Part shown: positions 26,999 to 36,519 of the stretch, piece after piece
How positions within the stretch are numbered: position 1 is the stretch's first letter
How the letters are laid out: each line of letters begins with the position of its first letter
Assembly: GCA_000818945.1 (NCBI GenBank)
Contig: KN805394.1
Location: 214,548-278,547 of the forward strand
Reading direction: 5' to 3'
Source of the DNA: Schizochytrium sp. CCTCC M209059
Taxonomy: Eukaryota; Sar; Bigyra; Thraustochytrida; Thraustochytriidae
DNA length: 64,000 nt
Made by a program: the position numbers and the translations under genes
Notes under the pieces: model-generated
What the model saw: only the letters and a program-made list of their open reading frames with translations
Database searches by the model: none
What the model was told of the DNA's origin: nothing

Positions 26999-29074
26999 AT
27001 GGCCTCACCATCACCATTGCGCAGGGCGACGCCGCCGACGCCAATCAAGACGACGGGCGACGCCTCAGAGAGGCTGACGGTGCGGCTAGATCAGCCAATC
27101 GAAAATGTCCAGCTCGCAGCGCATACGTTGCTGCGAGGCGTAGACGGCGGCGTGCTGACGCCGTCGACGCGCAGGATCGAGTTCAAGTGGTCGCGGTCAC
27201 GAACGAGGCGCAATTGCGAGTACGCAAAGTGCCCAACCCCGCGGGAAACCGCGCGCATGCAATCGCTGCTCACCAGTCGGAGGTATTGCTCGGGTGCGTG
27301 CCTCCTCGCAGACGTCAAGGCGCAGGGCGGGGCTCGCCTCGCCGTGCAGGAGGACATGCTCTTACCAGCGCCCGCAGCGACCACCAATGGCGGCAAGGAT
27401 AGCAAAGATAGCGAACGGGCATTCATCCGGGAAAAGGCATGGCGCGTGCGGCAGTTCGAGGAGGACGAGTCGTGGATCGATGTCGGATCCCAAAAGGTGT
27501 ACATGCCGAGACGCGAGGATGTGGGTCATTTTTTGCGGGTCGAGTGCCGTGCGCTGTTCGCAGAGGACGGACGCGTTTCGACGTCGCAGTCGCGGGAGAC
27601 TGCAGTGGTGATTGGCATCCCCACCGAAAACCCGCGCCTTTGCAACCGTGAATTTTTGTTATCGCAGCCCGTGCGGCAGCGCCAGAGCATTGTCAATTAT
27701 CTCAAGCAGGAGGGCGGCGGCGCGGTGCTGCGCGTCATGACATACAATCTGCTCGCCGAAGTCTATGCGACCAAACAGCTGTATTCATACTGCCCCATGT
27801 GGGCGCTGAGCTGGGGCTACCGCAAGCAGCTCATCTTGCAGGAGCTGCGGCAGCACGCCGCCGATGTCATTTGTCTGCAGGAAATGCAGCTCGACCACTT
27901 TGATAACTACATTGTCCCCGAGCTGGCCAAAAACGGCTACCAAGGTATCATCAAGGCCAAGACGCGCGAGGCCATGGGCCGCAAGGGCAAGATCGACGGT
28001 TGCGCCATTCTGTACAAGCGGAGTCGCTTGCATCTGGTCAGCCAGCGTGCGGTCGAGTACAATGCCATCGCAATGAGCCACGCAGCCGCCGGTGGATTCC
28101 ACCGCCCAGAGCTCTCTCAGTCTGAAAACCAGAGCCGCACTAAGCGGATCCTCAGCCGCCTGTGCCGGGATAACGTGGCGCAGATTGCCATTTTCGAGAC
28201 CATCCCAGACGGATTTGACCCCAACACGCCCCAGGGCCAGGCCGCGCGCCAGGTCGGACCGCAGCGCGTTTGCGTCGTGGCCACCCACATCTTTTGGGAC
28301 CCAGAGTACAGCGATGTCAAGTTCTTCCAGACCGTCTCGCTTATGCAGGAGATCAACCATTTGCTTTCGCAGCAGCAGCATCACACCTCGCTCATCATCT
28401 GTGGTGATCTCAACTCGACACCCGACAGCTCCGTGGTGCGGTATCTGAGCCAAGACGCAGTGGATCCCAACCATCCCGACATGGCCAATGATCCGATGAA
28501 TATTCTGCCGGGGCTCGCGCAGGTCAACCACAACCTTGATCTCGCCAGCGCTTACGAGATGGTCTTGGGCCAGAACCCGGAAACGACCAACTATACGGCG
28601 CACTTTAGCGGCTGTCTCGATTACATTTACGTTTCTGCTGGTAGCTTGGTCCCGCTCTCCATTCTCAAGATCCCAGATCGCAAAACTTTGCGTGGCGAGG
28701 AGGACACGCACATTCCAAACACGTGCTTTCCTTCGGACCATGTGTCACTCTGCGTGGAACTCAATCTAGTACCGCAGGACCGCGTGCGGAGCCGGCCCGT
28801 GACACCCTCGCCACCTTCGCCTTCGCTGTCTCCTGCGCTCAGCATGGCCTCATCCATGTACGACCCGGTGCATTACCACATGCGATCTTTGAACAAGGCA
28901 CAAATGCACTCTCCCAATCCAGCCATGCTCTCGCAGCAGTACCAGCAGCATCAGCAACATCAGCAGCATGCTAGCCACCATCATATTCACCATCACCATA
29001 TGCATCCGGGTGACGGACGCAGCAATTCTCCGGGACTGCATCCGCTCTCGCAGCATAACTCGTACCACTACTAG
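26999..29074 (+). CDS. CCR4-like: CCR4-type poly(A) deadenylase (CNOT6-like, plant-like architecture)
   Basis: This 691-residue protein has the CCR4 exonuclease/endonuclease/phosphatase domain from ~246: MTYNLLAEVYA, YCPMWALSWGYRKQ, CLQEMQ (Glu295, metal ligand), GDLNSTPDS (Asp470, Asn472) and FPSDH (Asp580, His581). It removes poly(A) tails as part of the CCR4-NOT complex. The N-terminal region lacks the leucine-rich repeats of yeast and animal CCR4. Instead it has a small Cys-containing segment at ~75-100 and a module SWIDVGSQKVYMPRREDVGH (~158-177) that resembles the region before the nuclease domain in plant CCR4a/b. The C-terminus is Gln/His-rich low complexity. The start is the first in-frame ATG (26999); upstream in-frame sequence is CAG repeat and an assembly gap. 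Confidence 0.92.
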   Translation: MASPSPLRRATPPTPIKTTGDASERLTVRLDQPIENVQLAAHTLLRGVDGGVLTPSTRRIEFKWSRSRTRRNCEYAKCPTPRETARMQSLLTSRRYCSGACLLADVKAQGGARLAVQEDMLLPAPAATTNGGKDSKDSERAFIREKAWRVRQFEEDESWIDVGSQKVYMPRREDVGHFLRVECRALFAEDGRVSTSQSRETAVVIGIPTENPRLCNREFLLSQPVRQRQSIVNYLKQEGGGAVLRVMTYNLLAEVYATKQLYSYCPMWALSWGYRKQLILQELRQHAADVICLQEMQLDHFDNYIVPELAKNGYQGIIKAKTREAMGRKGKIDGCAILYKRSRLHLVSQRAVEYNAIAMSHAAAGGFHRPELSQSENQSRTKRILSRLCRDNVAQIAIFETIPDGFDPNTPQGQAARQVGPQRVCVVATHIFWDPEYSDVKFFQTVSLMQEINHLLSQQQHHTSLIICGDLNSTPDSSVVRYLSQDAVDPNHPDMANDPMNILPGLAQVNHNLDLASAYEMVLGQNPETTNYTAHFSGCLDYIYVSAGSLVPLSILKIPDRKTLRGEEDTHIPNTCFPSDHVSLCVELNLVPQDRVRSRPVTPSPPSPSLSPALSMASSMYDPVHYHMRSLNKAQMHSPNPAMLSQQYQQHQQHQQHASHHHIHHHHMHPGDGRSNSPGLHPLSQHNSYHY

Positions 29075-29240
29075 CTAGCTAGCTCCTCTGCATCTATCTA
29101 TGTAGCACTTCGAAACTTTTGTGACGTATTCCCTCCGTGCTTTTACACATTTCTTGCTCAGCTGCGCTCGCCTTGATTTGTCTGTGAGTGACGACACTAA
29201 ACCCATCATCACAAAGGTGCGCAACGCCGACAAGTGGTCG

Positions 29241-29274
29241 AAAGAAAGAAAGAAAGAAAGAAAGAAAGAGAGAG
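29241..29274. repeat. (AAAG)n / GA-rich microsatellite in leader of MFS gene
   Basis: Seven or so AAAG units followed by AGAGAG, ending about 40 bases before the ATG of the downstream transporter gene. Confidence 0.9.
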
Positions 29275-29311
29275 GAGCTAAGAGGCCCAGAACAACTGGA
29301 GCATCATCATC

Positions 29312-30835
29312 ATGATTCCAGTTGCAGTGATTTTTGGGATTTTTGGGACCGTTGACTTCTTCTTCAGTCACAATGACTCCTCTGCAAGCGCAGGTCGCCC
29401 AAGTTCGCAAAAAGCTTCCGCCAGCATGGAGGAAGCGCACGCATGGCGCTGGCTAAGTTGCCTCCTGGTGGTAGGCGCCGCTGCTTCTCTGAGGCGCGTG
29501 CAGACAGTAAACCGTGTTAGAGCGGCGTCGGGCAGAAGCAGTAATCGAGATGAGGCCCCGGTCCACGCTCACAAAGACACTGACGTCGGCAGGCCCTCGC
29601 GAGGAACGCCACGTCTCGACGCCCTGCATATCGAGTTCCTGGTGGTCAATGGCGTTGTTCGACTCGCCGATTGGCTCCAGGGAACAAACATGTATACGCT
29701 TTATGACTCGTACGGACTTGATGTCTCGACGCTGTTTCTCACAGGTTTCTTGACGTCCGCTGTTGCGAGCGCTTTTGTGGGAGGCTACGTCGACTTGTAC
29801 GGTCGCAAACGCGGCATTCTCATGTACTGTGCTCTGGAAATCGCAATTCAAGCCCTTGAACATGTTCCTCGCATGGATGTTCTCCTCGTAGGCCGAGTGC
29901 TCGGCGGTATTTCAACCGCACTTCTCTTTTCGACCTTTGAAAGCTGGATTGTTGCAGAGCACAGCGCGCGCGGTCTACCGGCAGAGGCACTTGAACGTAT
30001 GTTCGCATACAACTCGATCATTAATGGTCTTTCCGCTGTCTTGGCAGGCGTTCTCGCTCGGGCCGCACATGGTGTCGCTGGCGAGATTGGACCGTTCCAG
30101 CTGGCCCTTGCGCTCTCGGCAGTTGTGGGCGTCATCGTTGCGGTACGCTGGCCTGAAAACTATGGTTCGGCTCACGACTCTGCGCAAGGGCAAAGAGGTT
30201 CTATACTCTCTGCTACCCCGGCTATTTGGATTCTTTGCCTCATACAGGCATGCTTCGAGGGTGCCATGTACACGTTTGTGGTCATGTGGGTGCCCTCGTT
30301 CCTACACCTTGCCACCGCTGCAGATGCGGCGAGACCTCCTACGGAATTAATCTTCTCCTCACTCATGGTGGCGCTTTCGCTTGGAGGGCTCGTTTTCGAA
30401 ATGGTGCGCGAGACCACCGGGCTAGTGGCAATTGGCGTCGCCTTGCTCATCTGCTCTGGCCTGAGTCTGCTTGCTGCAAGCGCTGTGCTAGAGAAAAGCT
30501 CGAAAAAAGAAGACATGATCGACCCGTGGTTTCCCTTTGCGTTCCCAGGTATGCCTCATGACCTTCTTTTGGCAGCCTTTTGCGTTTTCGAGCTGTGTTG
30601 TGGAGTTTTTGAGCCGTGGGCCTCCACACTGCGAGCACGACTTATCGATCCGAGTGCCATGGCCTCGGTAGTGGCGACAATGCGGATTCCGCTCAATCTC
30701 GCGGTTTGGATTGGAGTTCATCTGTCCTCTATATATCCGCTTTGGACTGTTTTTCAGTTGTTGACGGCTGTCCTCACTCTGGGATGCTTCGGTCTCCTTT
30801 TACTGGGCTCTGTGCTCGACAATAAGCCAAAGTGA
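29312..30835 (+). CDS. MFSD5-like: Major facilitator transporter, MFSD5/MOT2 (molybdate-anion transporter) family
   Basis: This 507-residue protein has the characteristic MFSD5 core: FLVVNGVVRLADWLQGTNMY, then GGYVDLYGRKRG as the loop 2-3 MFS signature, and RVLGGISTALLFSTFESWIV followed by AEHSARG, and later EGAMYTFVVMWVPSF. About twelve hydrophobic helices can be counted, with an extra hydrophobic segment at the N-terminus (MIPVAVIFGIFGTVDFFF). Members related to algal MOT2 import molybdate for Mo-cofactor enzymes; animal MFSD5 has the same family assignment but its substrate is less settled. The ATG at 29312 follows shortly after a purine-rich microsatellite. The N-terminal 60 residues are poorly conserved and a later start (Met39) is possible. 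Confidence 0.87.
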   Translation: MIPVAVIFGIFGTVDFFFSHNDSSASAGRPSSQKASASMEEAHAWRWLSCLLVVGAAASLRRVQTVNRVRAASGRSSNRDEAPVHAHKDTDVGRPSRGTPRLDALHIEFLVVNGVVRLADWLQGTNMYTLYDSYGLDVSTLFLTGFLTSAVASAFVGGYVDLYGRKRGILMYCALEIAIQALEHVPRMDVLLVGRVLGGISTALLFSTFESWIVAEHSARGLPAEALERMFAYNSIINGLSAVLAGVLARAAHGVAGEIGPFQLALALSAVVGVIVAVRWPENYGSAHDSAQGQRGSILSATPAIWILCLIQACFEGAMYTFVVMWVPSFLHLATAADAARPPTELIFSSLMVALSLGGLVFEMVRETTGLVAIGVALLICSGLSLLAASAVLEKSSKKEDMIDPWFPFAFPGMPHDLLLAAFCVFELCCGVFEPWASTLRARLIDPSAMASVVATMRIPLNLAVWIGVHLSSIYPLWTVFQLLTAVLTLGCFGLLLLGSVLDNKPK

Positions 30836-31175
30836 GGATCATTGGAGAACGATCAGTTTCTGAAATGGATGGAAAAAATGCGTCGAGAAAAGCAGCCAGA
30901 AAAAAGGAAAAGGAAAGGAAAAGGAAAGGAAAAGAATGACCTTGCCAAGCATGGCCCCTTTGTCTGTCCATCCATCGGTGATGAGACGAGTGACTGTGTA
31001 TTCCTTCTTCGCGAGATTTCTTCTGTGCATCTTTTTGGAAAGTCAAATGGTGCGTTGCATTTTTATTGGAAATGAAAGGTAGTAATGATAGGCAAACATC
31101 GAAATGGGTTGGTTGGTTGGTTGGTTGATTGGTTGTATGGCTGGTAAGTAACTCGTCAACTATTTAGCAAAGGCG
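30836..31175. other. Convergent intergenic region
   Basis: 340 bases between the 3' ends of the MFS gene and the nucleoporin gene. It contains AAAGG-type repeats near 30900-30935 and a GGTT tetranucleotide run at about 31106-31127. I see no gene. Confidence 0.55.
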
Positions 31176-33023
31176 CTAGCGAGGAAATAATGACGCAGCG
31201 TGAGCCTGGGTGTTTGCGTGCACACGCGAGACTTGGCGCGAAGTAGCCGCGATTTCACGCGAAAGCTGCGCCGAGGTCTTCTCGAGCCAATTGAGGGAAA
31301 GGTAGTGCTTGTTGAGAATTTGCATGACAAAAACCTCCGGAGACTCGGTCTCTGCATCGCTGTCGTGGGACTTGTTTAGCTTCTCCACAATATCCTTCAT
31401 TTGCACAGCCATGTTGTCGAGCTGACCCGTGAGACCAAAGGCCTTCTCGTAAGCCTGCTGGCGCGCTGAGTCGACATTGGCATCGAAGCGATCGGCGTAC
31501 GCAATCTCGAGATGATCGAGCTCACGCTCGAGCTGCTCAAGGGAGGCGTGCAGGTCGACCTGAAGCTCGCAGACCGAATCAAGATCTGTCTTGAGATTGG
31601 AATGCGAAGACTTGAGGATCTGAGCTTCCTTGGCAAGCTCCGTGATGCGTTTCTGGTTCTCGAGCAGAAGCACATCGCGACGCTTCACCTGGTCGGCAGC
31701 CTCTGAAAAGCTGTCAACATGTGCCTGCAAGGTCGAGTTCCATCGAGTCACGATTTGCTCGATTGTTCGACCGTTCAGGTCAAGTTTAGCGCCGGCAAGG
31801 TCTGCGTTTTGGTTGTTGTCCTGCTTTGACTCGGACACAGTCAAGGCGTTCGCATTCGCATCCGCGTTCTTGTTGGCATCGCCACCGAAGAGACCGCCAG
31901 AGGAGGAGGAAGTCGTTGTGGTTGCTGTTGACGACTCGTTTTTGTTGCTGCTGCTGCTGCTGCTGTTGGCTCCCGAAAAACTAAATCCAGAACTTTCGGC
32001 CGGTTTGTCATTCGTTTGCTGCTGACCAAAGAGGCCACCGCCACCAGAGCCTGTTGTGGTCGACGACGAGCTTGTGCCAGCGGCTCCACTCGAAGAGGAG
32101 CCAAACAGGCCTCCTGAAGACGATTTTTCAGCTTCTTTGGAGGCCTCTGAAGTCCCACTCGAGCTTGCGCCAAATAAGCCGCCCCCGCCGGAACCAGATC
32201 CCGACGTGGTCGAGCTCGTTGCCGCATCGGTAGACGTGCTTGAGCTCGAGGTGGATCCAAAGAGACCACCACCACCACCACTACCACTCGCGGCAGGTGT
32301 GGATGACCCAAAGAGACCTCCACCGCTGGAAGACTTGGCGTCGTCAGTCTTTGCTGCTGAAGTACTTGATCCAAAAAGGCCACCTCCGCTCGAAGTGCTC
32401 GAAGAGGTGCCGGCGTTGCCACCGAAGGAGAATCCCCCTCCAGAAGATGATGAAGCCTCCTTGTTTGCGTCGCTCGAGTCTCCCTGTGTCTTGGCGGCAT
32501 CGCCTCCGCTGCTACCGCCGAAAGAGAAACCGCCGCCGCCGCCGCCGCCGCCGCCAAAAGAGAACCCCGAGCTTCCCCCCGATGGCTTTGCTGCGTCACC
32601 TGTTGACGACGAGCTGTTACCACCTCCAAAGCTAAAGCTGGTCGAGGTCGCCGGAGTGCTGCTCGTCGCGGCTTTGTTGCTGCTATCCGCAGCTGGAGCC
32701 GGGGTCGAGCTGCCGAAGAGGCCCCCTGTCGATCCCGACATGCCGCTGGATGAGCTGCTGCTACCAAAGAGACCTCCGCTGGCGGGCGTTGCAGCTGTCG
32801 TCGATGACGACGAGCCTCCGAAGAGCCCTCCACCGCCGCCGCCGCCGCTGCTGCCGCCGCCGCTCGTCGCCCCGCCAAAGCTGAAGCCCCCAGAGTTCGC
32901 CTTGCCATCGCCGCCGCTCGACGCGCCATTTCCGCTACTGCCGCCGCCGCCGCCAAAGCTGAAGCCGCCGCTGCTGCTCCCGCCGCCGCCGCCGCCGCTC
33001 CCGCCAAAGCTAAAGCCCGACAT
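31176..33023 (-). CDS. NUP62-like: FG nucleoporin of the Nsp1/Nup62 type
   Basis: This 615-residue protein has two parts. Residues 1-~415 are Gly/Ser-rich with many FG units of the types FSFGG, GLFGSS and GLFGG, which form the permeability barrier of the nuclear pore. The C-terminal ~200 residues form a predicted coiled coil and start with LNGRTIEQIVTRWNSTLQ, like the Nsp1_C domain (the family motif has xIxxWxxxLxxQ), followed by heptad-rich helices. Nup62 assembles through this coil with Nup54 and Nup58 in the central channel. The ATG at 33021-33023 directly precedes the first FG unit (MSGFSFGG). Long frames on the other phases and strand across this gene are by-products of the repetitive Gly/Ser codons. 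Confidence 0.92.
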   Translation of the reverse strand: MSGFSFGGSGGGGGGSSSGGFSFGGGGGSSGNGASSGGDGKANSGGFSFGGATSGGGSSGGGGGGGLFGGSSSSTTAATPASGGLFGSSSSSSGMSGSTGGLFGSSTPAPAADSSNKAATSSTPATSTSFSFGGGNSSSSTGDAAKPSGGSSGFSFGGGGGGGGGFSFGGSSGGDAAKTQGDSSDANKEASSSSGGGFSFGGNAGTSSSTSSGGGLFGSSTSAAKTDDAKSSSGGGLFGSSTPAASGSGGGGGLFGSTSSSSTSTDAATSSTTSGSGSGGGGLFGASSSGTSEASKEAEKSSSGGLFGSSSSGAAGTSSSSTTTGSGGGGLFGQQQTNDKPAESSGFSFSGANSSSSSSNKNESSTATTTTSSSSGGLFGGDANKNADANANALTVSESKQDNNQNADLAGAKLDLNGRTIEQIVTRWNSTLQAHVDSFSEAADQVKRRDVLLLENQKRITELAKEAQILKSSHSNLKTDLDSVCELQVDLHASLEQLERELDHLEIAYADRFDANVDSARQQAYEKAFGLTGQLDNMAVQMKDIVEKLNKSHDSDAETESPEVFVMQILNKHYLSLNWLEKTSAQLSREIAATSRQVSRVHANTQAHAASLFPR

Positions 33024-33597
33024 CTTGCGCCAGTCCGCGAGCGCGCACGTCCGCTTCTTTTTGATCGCCCGCTGTCGTTGGTGGTTTGGCGCAGAAGATG
33101 CCAGTCACTATCTCATGACTGACATCAACTCAATGGCATCTTGATTGCTATCAACAGCAAAGATCATCAGCGGTTGCGGATATCGATGGAAGAGCTCTCC
33201 ATTGACCAGGCCTGAGCTGCCGAGACAAATTTATACCATAGGACCAAAAAGAAAGCTTCGAGTCGGGTAGTGAACCGCATTTTGGGGCGAGCAGAGGGAC
33301 ATTATTTTTCTTTTCTCCACGAGGCACGCAAGGAGGCACGTTATCTGTTCATCAAAAAAATTTCGAAGGCGAACGAACACGTTTTGCAAGTAAACAACGT
33401 CAAGGGATACGAGTAGAAACAGAAAGCCAAGAACGCTACGTTTATAAACGTCTTTCAAGAAATGCACTGTGTTGTATACGTACAGTGGCACTTTTTTTGC
33501 GTAGCTGGTTGTCGAAAGAGTGTCACACTGAAAGTAGAGGACTTTGCTCGGGACAGGATGCAATAAAGCTAATGTCGTCGTCGGTAGAGCGTGCGGT
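33024..33597. other. Intergenic region between two minus-strand genes
   Basis: 574 bases between the stop of the ketoacyl-CoA reductase gene and the start of the nucleoporin gene. A TTTTTTT tract occurs near 33355 on the minus strand. I see no gene or recognisable element. Confidence 0.5.
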
Positions 33598-34560
33598 TCA
33601 CTTTGACTTCTTGGACTCCTCCTCGCGAGCACGCTTGCGAAGACCCTTGGCGCGAATGCCAAGATGGTACTTGAGCGAAACCGACTGGATGAGAGACTCC
33701 GGAATGCAATCCATGAGGTACGAAGCGACCTGGTGAGGCGCATGCGGCGAGACAACAGGTTCGCCACCAAGCTTGGTGAGGGCCTTGCGGGCGTAGTCCT
33801 CGGCAGTCGGGATGAAAGCGGAGGGGCGCTTGAACTTGGAAAGCTTGGACACGATGAAGAAGGGCGCATGGCACTGAACAAAGATACCCTTGGAAGCGTA
33901 CTCGGTGTTGAGCGAGTAGGAAAAGTACTCAACAAAGGCTTTCGTTGCACTGTAGAGCGCCAGAAGAGGATTAGGGTGCAGACCCGCGGCGGAGCCAATG
34001 TTAAGAATGGCGCCCTTCTTTTGTGCCAACATGACGGGCAGAGCAAGGCGGGTCATGATCGTGGTGGAGGTCACGTTGAGCTCCAGCAGCCCGCGCACGT
34101 CCTCGTCAGAGAGCTCGTGAAAGTAGAGTGGAAACGGGTACGACATGCCGACATTGTTGACCAGAACGCCGAGACCTCCATCGAGAGCGGAAAAAGCCTC
34201 GCCTACCTTGTCCTGGCTAGCCTTGTCAAAGTTGCTGTAGTCGATGGCGAGGTACTTTGTCTTAACAGAAGGGTACTTGGCCTCGATCTCCTTGCTGCAG
34301 TCCACAAGCTTGCTCTCGGTACGGCTGATGAGCAGAATGTTCATGCCCTTCTTGGCCATTTCAAAGCAAAAGGCCTTGCCGATGCCATCGGTTGCGCCCG
34401 TCACCACGCACCATTTGCCGTACTTGGTGGGCTTCACGCCACCGCCCTGCATCAGCTTCTTTGCCGCCGAAAACAAAAGGCCCACGCCCAGCTTGCCAAG
34501 GTAAAGCGCGCCAAAGGCCGCTAGAACGTGAAGCGCGTACTCGTGCCATCCTTGCGACAT
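33598..34560 (-). CDS. KCR-like: Very-long-chain 3-oxoacyl-CoA reductase (KAR / HSD17B12 family)
   Basis: This 320-residue short-chain dehydrogenase has an N-terminal membrane helix (~9-30). It has the NADPH-binding TGATDGIG (54-61), NNVG (135-138), the catalytic Ser190 in NIGSAAG and YSATK with Tyr203 and Lys207. The segment PFPLYFHEL and the overall length match the ER-resident 3-ketoacyl-CoA reductases that carry out the first reduction step of fatty-acid elongation. The C-terminus is KKSK, a dilysine ER-retrieval signal of the KKxx type, which supports an ER location. In oil-rich protists this enzyme would serve the elongation of long-chain fatty acids. A CTCTG repeat lies upstream of the ATG. 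A 17-beta-hydroxysteroid dehydrogenase activity, as reported for animal relatives, is the alternative. Confidence 0.9.
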   Translation of the reverse strand: MSQGWHEYALHVLAAFGALYLGKLGVGLLFSAAKKLMQGGGVKPTKYGKWCVVTGATDGIGKAFCFEMAKKGMNILLISRTESKLVDCSKEIEAKYPSVKTKYLAIDYSNFDKASQDKVGEAFSALDGGLGVLVNNVGMSYPFPLYFHELSDEDVRGLLELNVTSTTIMTRLALPVMLAQKKGAILNIGSAAGLHPNPLLALYSATKAFVEYFSYSLNTEYASKGIFVQCHAPFFIVSKLSKFKRPSAFIPTAEDYARKALTKLGGEPVVSPHAPHQVASYLMDCIPESLIQSVSLKYHLGIRAKGLRKRAREEESKKSK

Positions 34561-35491
34561 CTTGGTTGGAGTTCTTTCTCTCGATCCCTCGCTCTGCTCT
34601 GCTCTGCTCTGCTCTGCTCTGCTCTGCTGCGCTAAGCGCTATGCGCCTGACTCCCTGGCAGCGCGCGCGCGTCTGGATTACTCTCCCGCGCCAGCCAGAA
34701 ACCTAGCCTGCTCGCTCGCTCGCTCGCTTTTTATTCTGCGTTTGTGCGTCTGTAGTCAAGATCGATTTCGTCGTCCGCGTCGCGCGCTTACGCCTTGGCT
34801 CCACGTGTAAATTAGAGGGGAAATGATGAGGTAACTCAGGAGGATGATTGTGACGATGATGATGATGCGGCGAAAGCAATGCGCCACAAGAGAGGGTAGA
34901 AGAACGACGAATGAGGGTGGGGGGCAAGAAGGCCCAGCGGAGCTGGGACATGGCTGAAAAAAGAAAGTCTTGACCATTCCGAAGGAGTAGTATAGGCCTT
35001 CTTATGATTATCTGTCTTGAGAGATCAGTAAGTAAAACGCGACAGGCAGCACTGCAGACAGCTAAATTGGCAACTTTTTTTATGCATGCTTTCTAGTCGG
35101 TCCATGATGACTGTGATCGGCGATCTCTTGGTGTGGTTGCATCGGCATGGCGTTCTCAAATTGTTTTCTGTGGGCTCTCACTTCTTCTTCTTCTTCTTCT
35201 TCTTTTTCTTCTTCTTCTTCTTCTTCTTTCAAAGTTTGCTAGGGGCCTAATATACCAGAAAAGCGGACTCTGGATGATGTTGTCATGCTGAATTGTCACT
35301 TTCTCAGCCGGGTGAACGCTGCTACGAACGGAGTACTGCACCGGCCTGACAGTGAGACTTGCCTTGCCCAAAAAAAACTTGGCTCAGCTCTTCATCCACC
35401 CTGTTACTGCCCCCTTGTTGCGCATTCCCTTGAGAACAAAAAAAATCCAATGAGCAAAACTTCTTGGGCAGGCTTCGACACTTGAAAGGAA
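34561..35491. other. Divergent intergenic region with microsatellites
   Basis: 931 bases separate the reductase and FAHD start codons. There is a CTCTG pentanucleotide run at about 34592-34627, right upstream of the reductase ATG, and a TTC trinucleotide run at about 35179-35229. I see no gene. A pyrimidine-rich stretch ending CAG lies just inside the FAHD frame (about 35500-35513), so a 5' splice event cannot be excluded. Confidence 0.5.
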
Positions 35492-36187
35492 ATGATGAGA
35501 GGGTTTCCTTGCAGGCCGCGCACGATCGCGGCGATCGGGCGCAACTACGTCGAGCACGCCAAGGAACTCAAGAATGAGGCGCCCAAGAACCCGTTCTGGT
35601 TTCTCAAGCCGGCGGGAAGCCTGATCGAGATGCCAGCGCCAATTGAGCTTCCTCAGGGCGTGGGCGAGATCCACCACGAAGTGGAGCTCGTCGTGGTTAT
35701 GGGCAGCGACAAGGCGACGCGCGTGCCTGTGGACAAGGCATATGACCATGTTGCAGGCTATGCAATCTGCATCGACATCACCGGCCGCACTCTGCAGTCT
35801 GAGGCCAAGGAGAAGCGCCTGCCGTGGTCACGAGCCAAGGGCTTTGATACCTTTTGCCCCATCGGGCCTTTTATTCCCAAGGAGCTTGTTCCCGACCCCA
35901 CGAAACTCGAGCTTTGGCTCGCGATCAACGGCGAGGAGCGTCAGCGTGCGTCCGTCTCCAGCATGGTCTTCAACGTGCCGCAGCTTATCTCGGCCGTGAC
36001 ACATTCCATGACGCTCGAGCGAGGTGACCTTATTCTCACTGGCACCCCGTCTGGCGTGGGGCCCATGAACCCGGGAGATGTTGTCACCTATGGCGTCAAG
36101 GGCGTGAACGAGGAATTTGATCGCGAGATGACCTTTGATGTGGTGGAAGGTCCTCACGTTGGTATGGACACGCTCGCCTCGCTATGA
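35492..36187 (+). CDS. FAHD1-like: Fumarylacetoacetate hydrolase-domain protein, FAHD1-like (acylpyruvase/oxaloacetate decarboxylase)
   Basis: This 231-residue protein matches the short FAHD1 form of the family. It has AIGRNYVEHAKE near the N-terminus, the metal-binding HHEVEL (Glu63, Glu65) with Asp95 in CIDITGR, Lys116 in SRAKGFDT, and the conserved ILTGTPSGVGPMNPGD. FAHD1 hydrolyses acylpyruvates and decarboxylates oxaloacetate, in animals in mitochondria. No mitochondrial presequence is obvious here. The start used is the first of two ATGs at 35492. The bases after it (TTTCCTTGCAG) resemble a splice acceptor, so a short upstream exon with a targeting peptide is possible, but I found no convincing donor. 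Confidence 0.88.
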   Translation: MMRGFPCRPRTIAAIGRNYVEHAKELKNEAPKNPFWFLKPAGSLIEMPAPIELPQGVGEIHHEVELVVVMGSDKATRVPVDKAYDHVAGYAICIDITGRTLQSEAKEKRLPWSRAKGFDTFCPIGPFIPKELVPDPTKLELWLAINGEERQRASVSSMVFNVPQLISAVTHSMTLERGDLILTGTPSGVGPMNPGDVVTYGVKGVNEEFDREMTFDVVEGPHVGMDTLASL

Positions 36188-36519
36188 GGCAGCGAATAGC
36201 AGCAACAGCACCAGTAGCAGAGATTATCAAAGATTTTGCAAAATCATTTCAACTCATTGCCAAGCAGTCAGCCAGCCAGCCAGGCAATAAGCCAGCCAGC
36301 CAGTCGATCAATTATTTGGCCAGCCAGTTGCCAACTAGCTTGTCCCCTCACGGTTACTTCGCGAAACTACTGAACGAGAAAAAACAGGGGTATGGAAAAA
36401 AGGTGGAAAGGGAAGGAAAGAAAGAAGATGATCCCGCCCACCTGCACCAATAGGTAGCAGTACTGTAAGGCACGCGCGCTCAGACTCTCTAAACCATTTA
36501 AAGAAGGTCGCATTTGTGT
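36188..36519. other. Convergent intergenic region
   Basis: 332 bases between the 3' ends of the FAHD1-like gene and the protease gene. It contains repeats of CAGC units (about 36263-36305) and an A/G-rich tract. I see no gene. Confidence 0.55.

Noticed and set aside
31841..33144. Long frames on both strands over the nucleoporin FG region
   Set aside because: They are shadows of the Gly/Ser codon repeats; the FG-repeat frame plus the Nsp1-type coil in one frame is the real gene.
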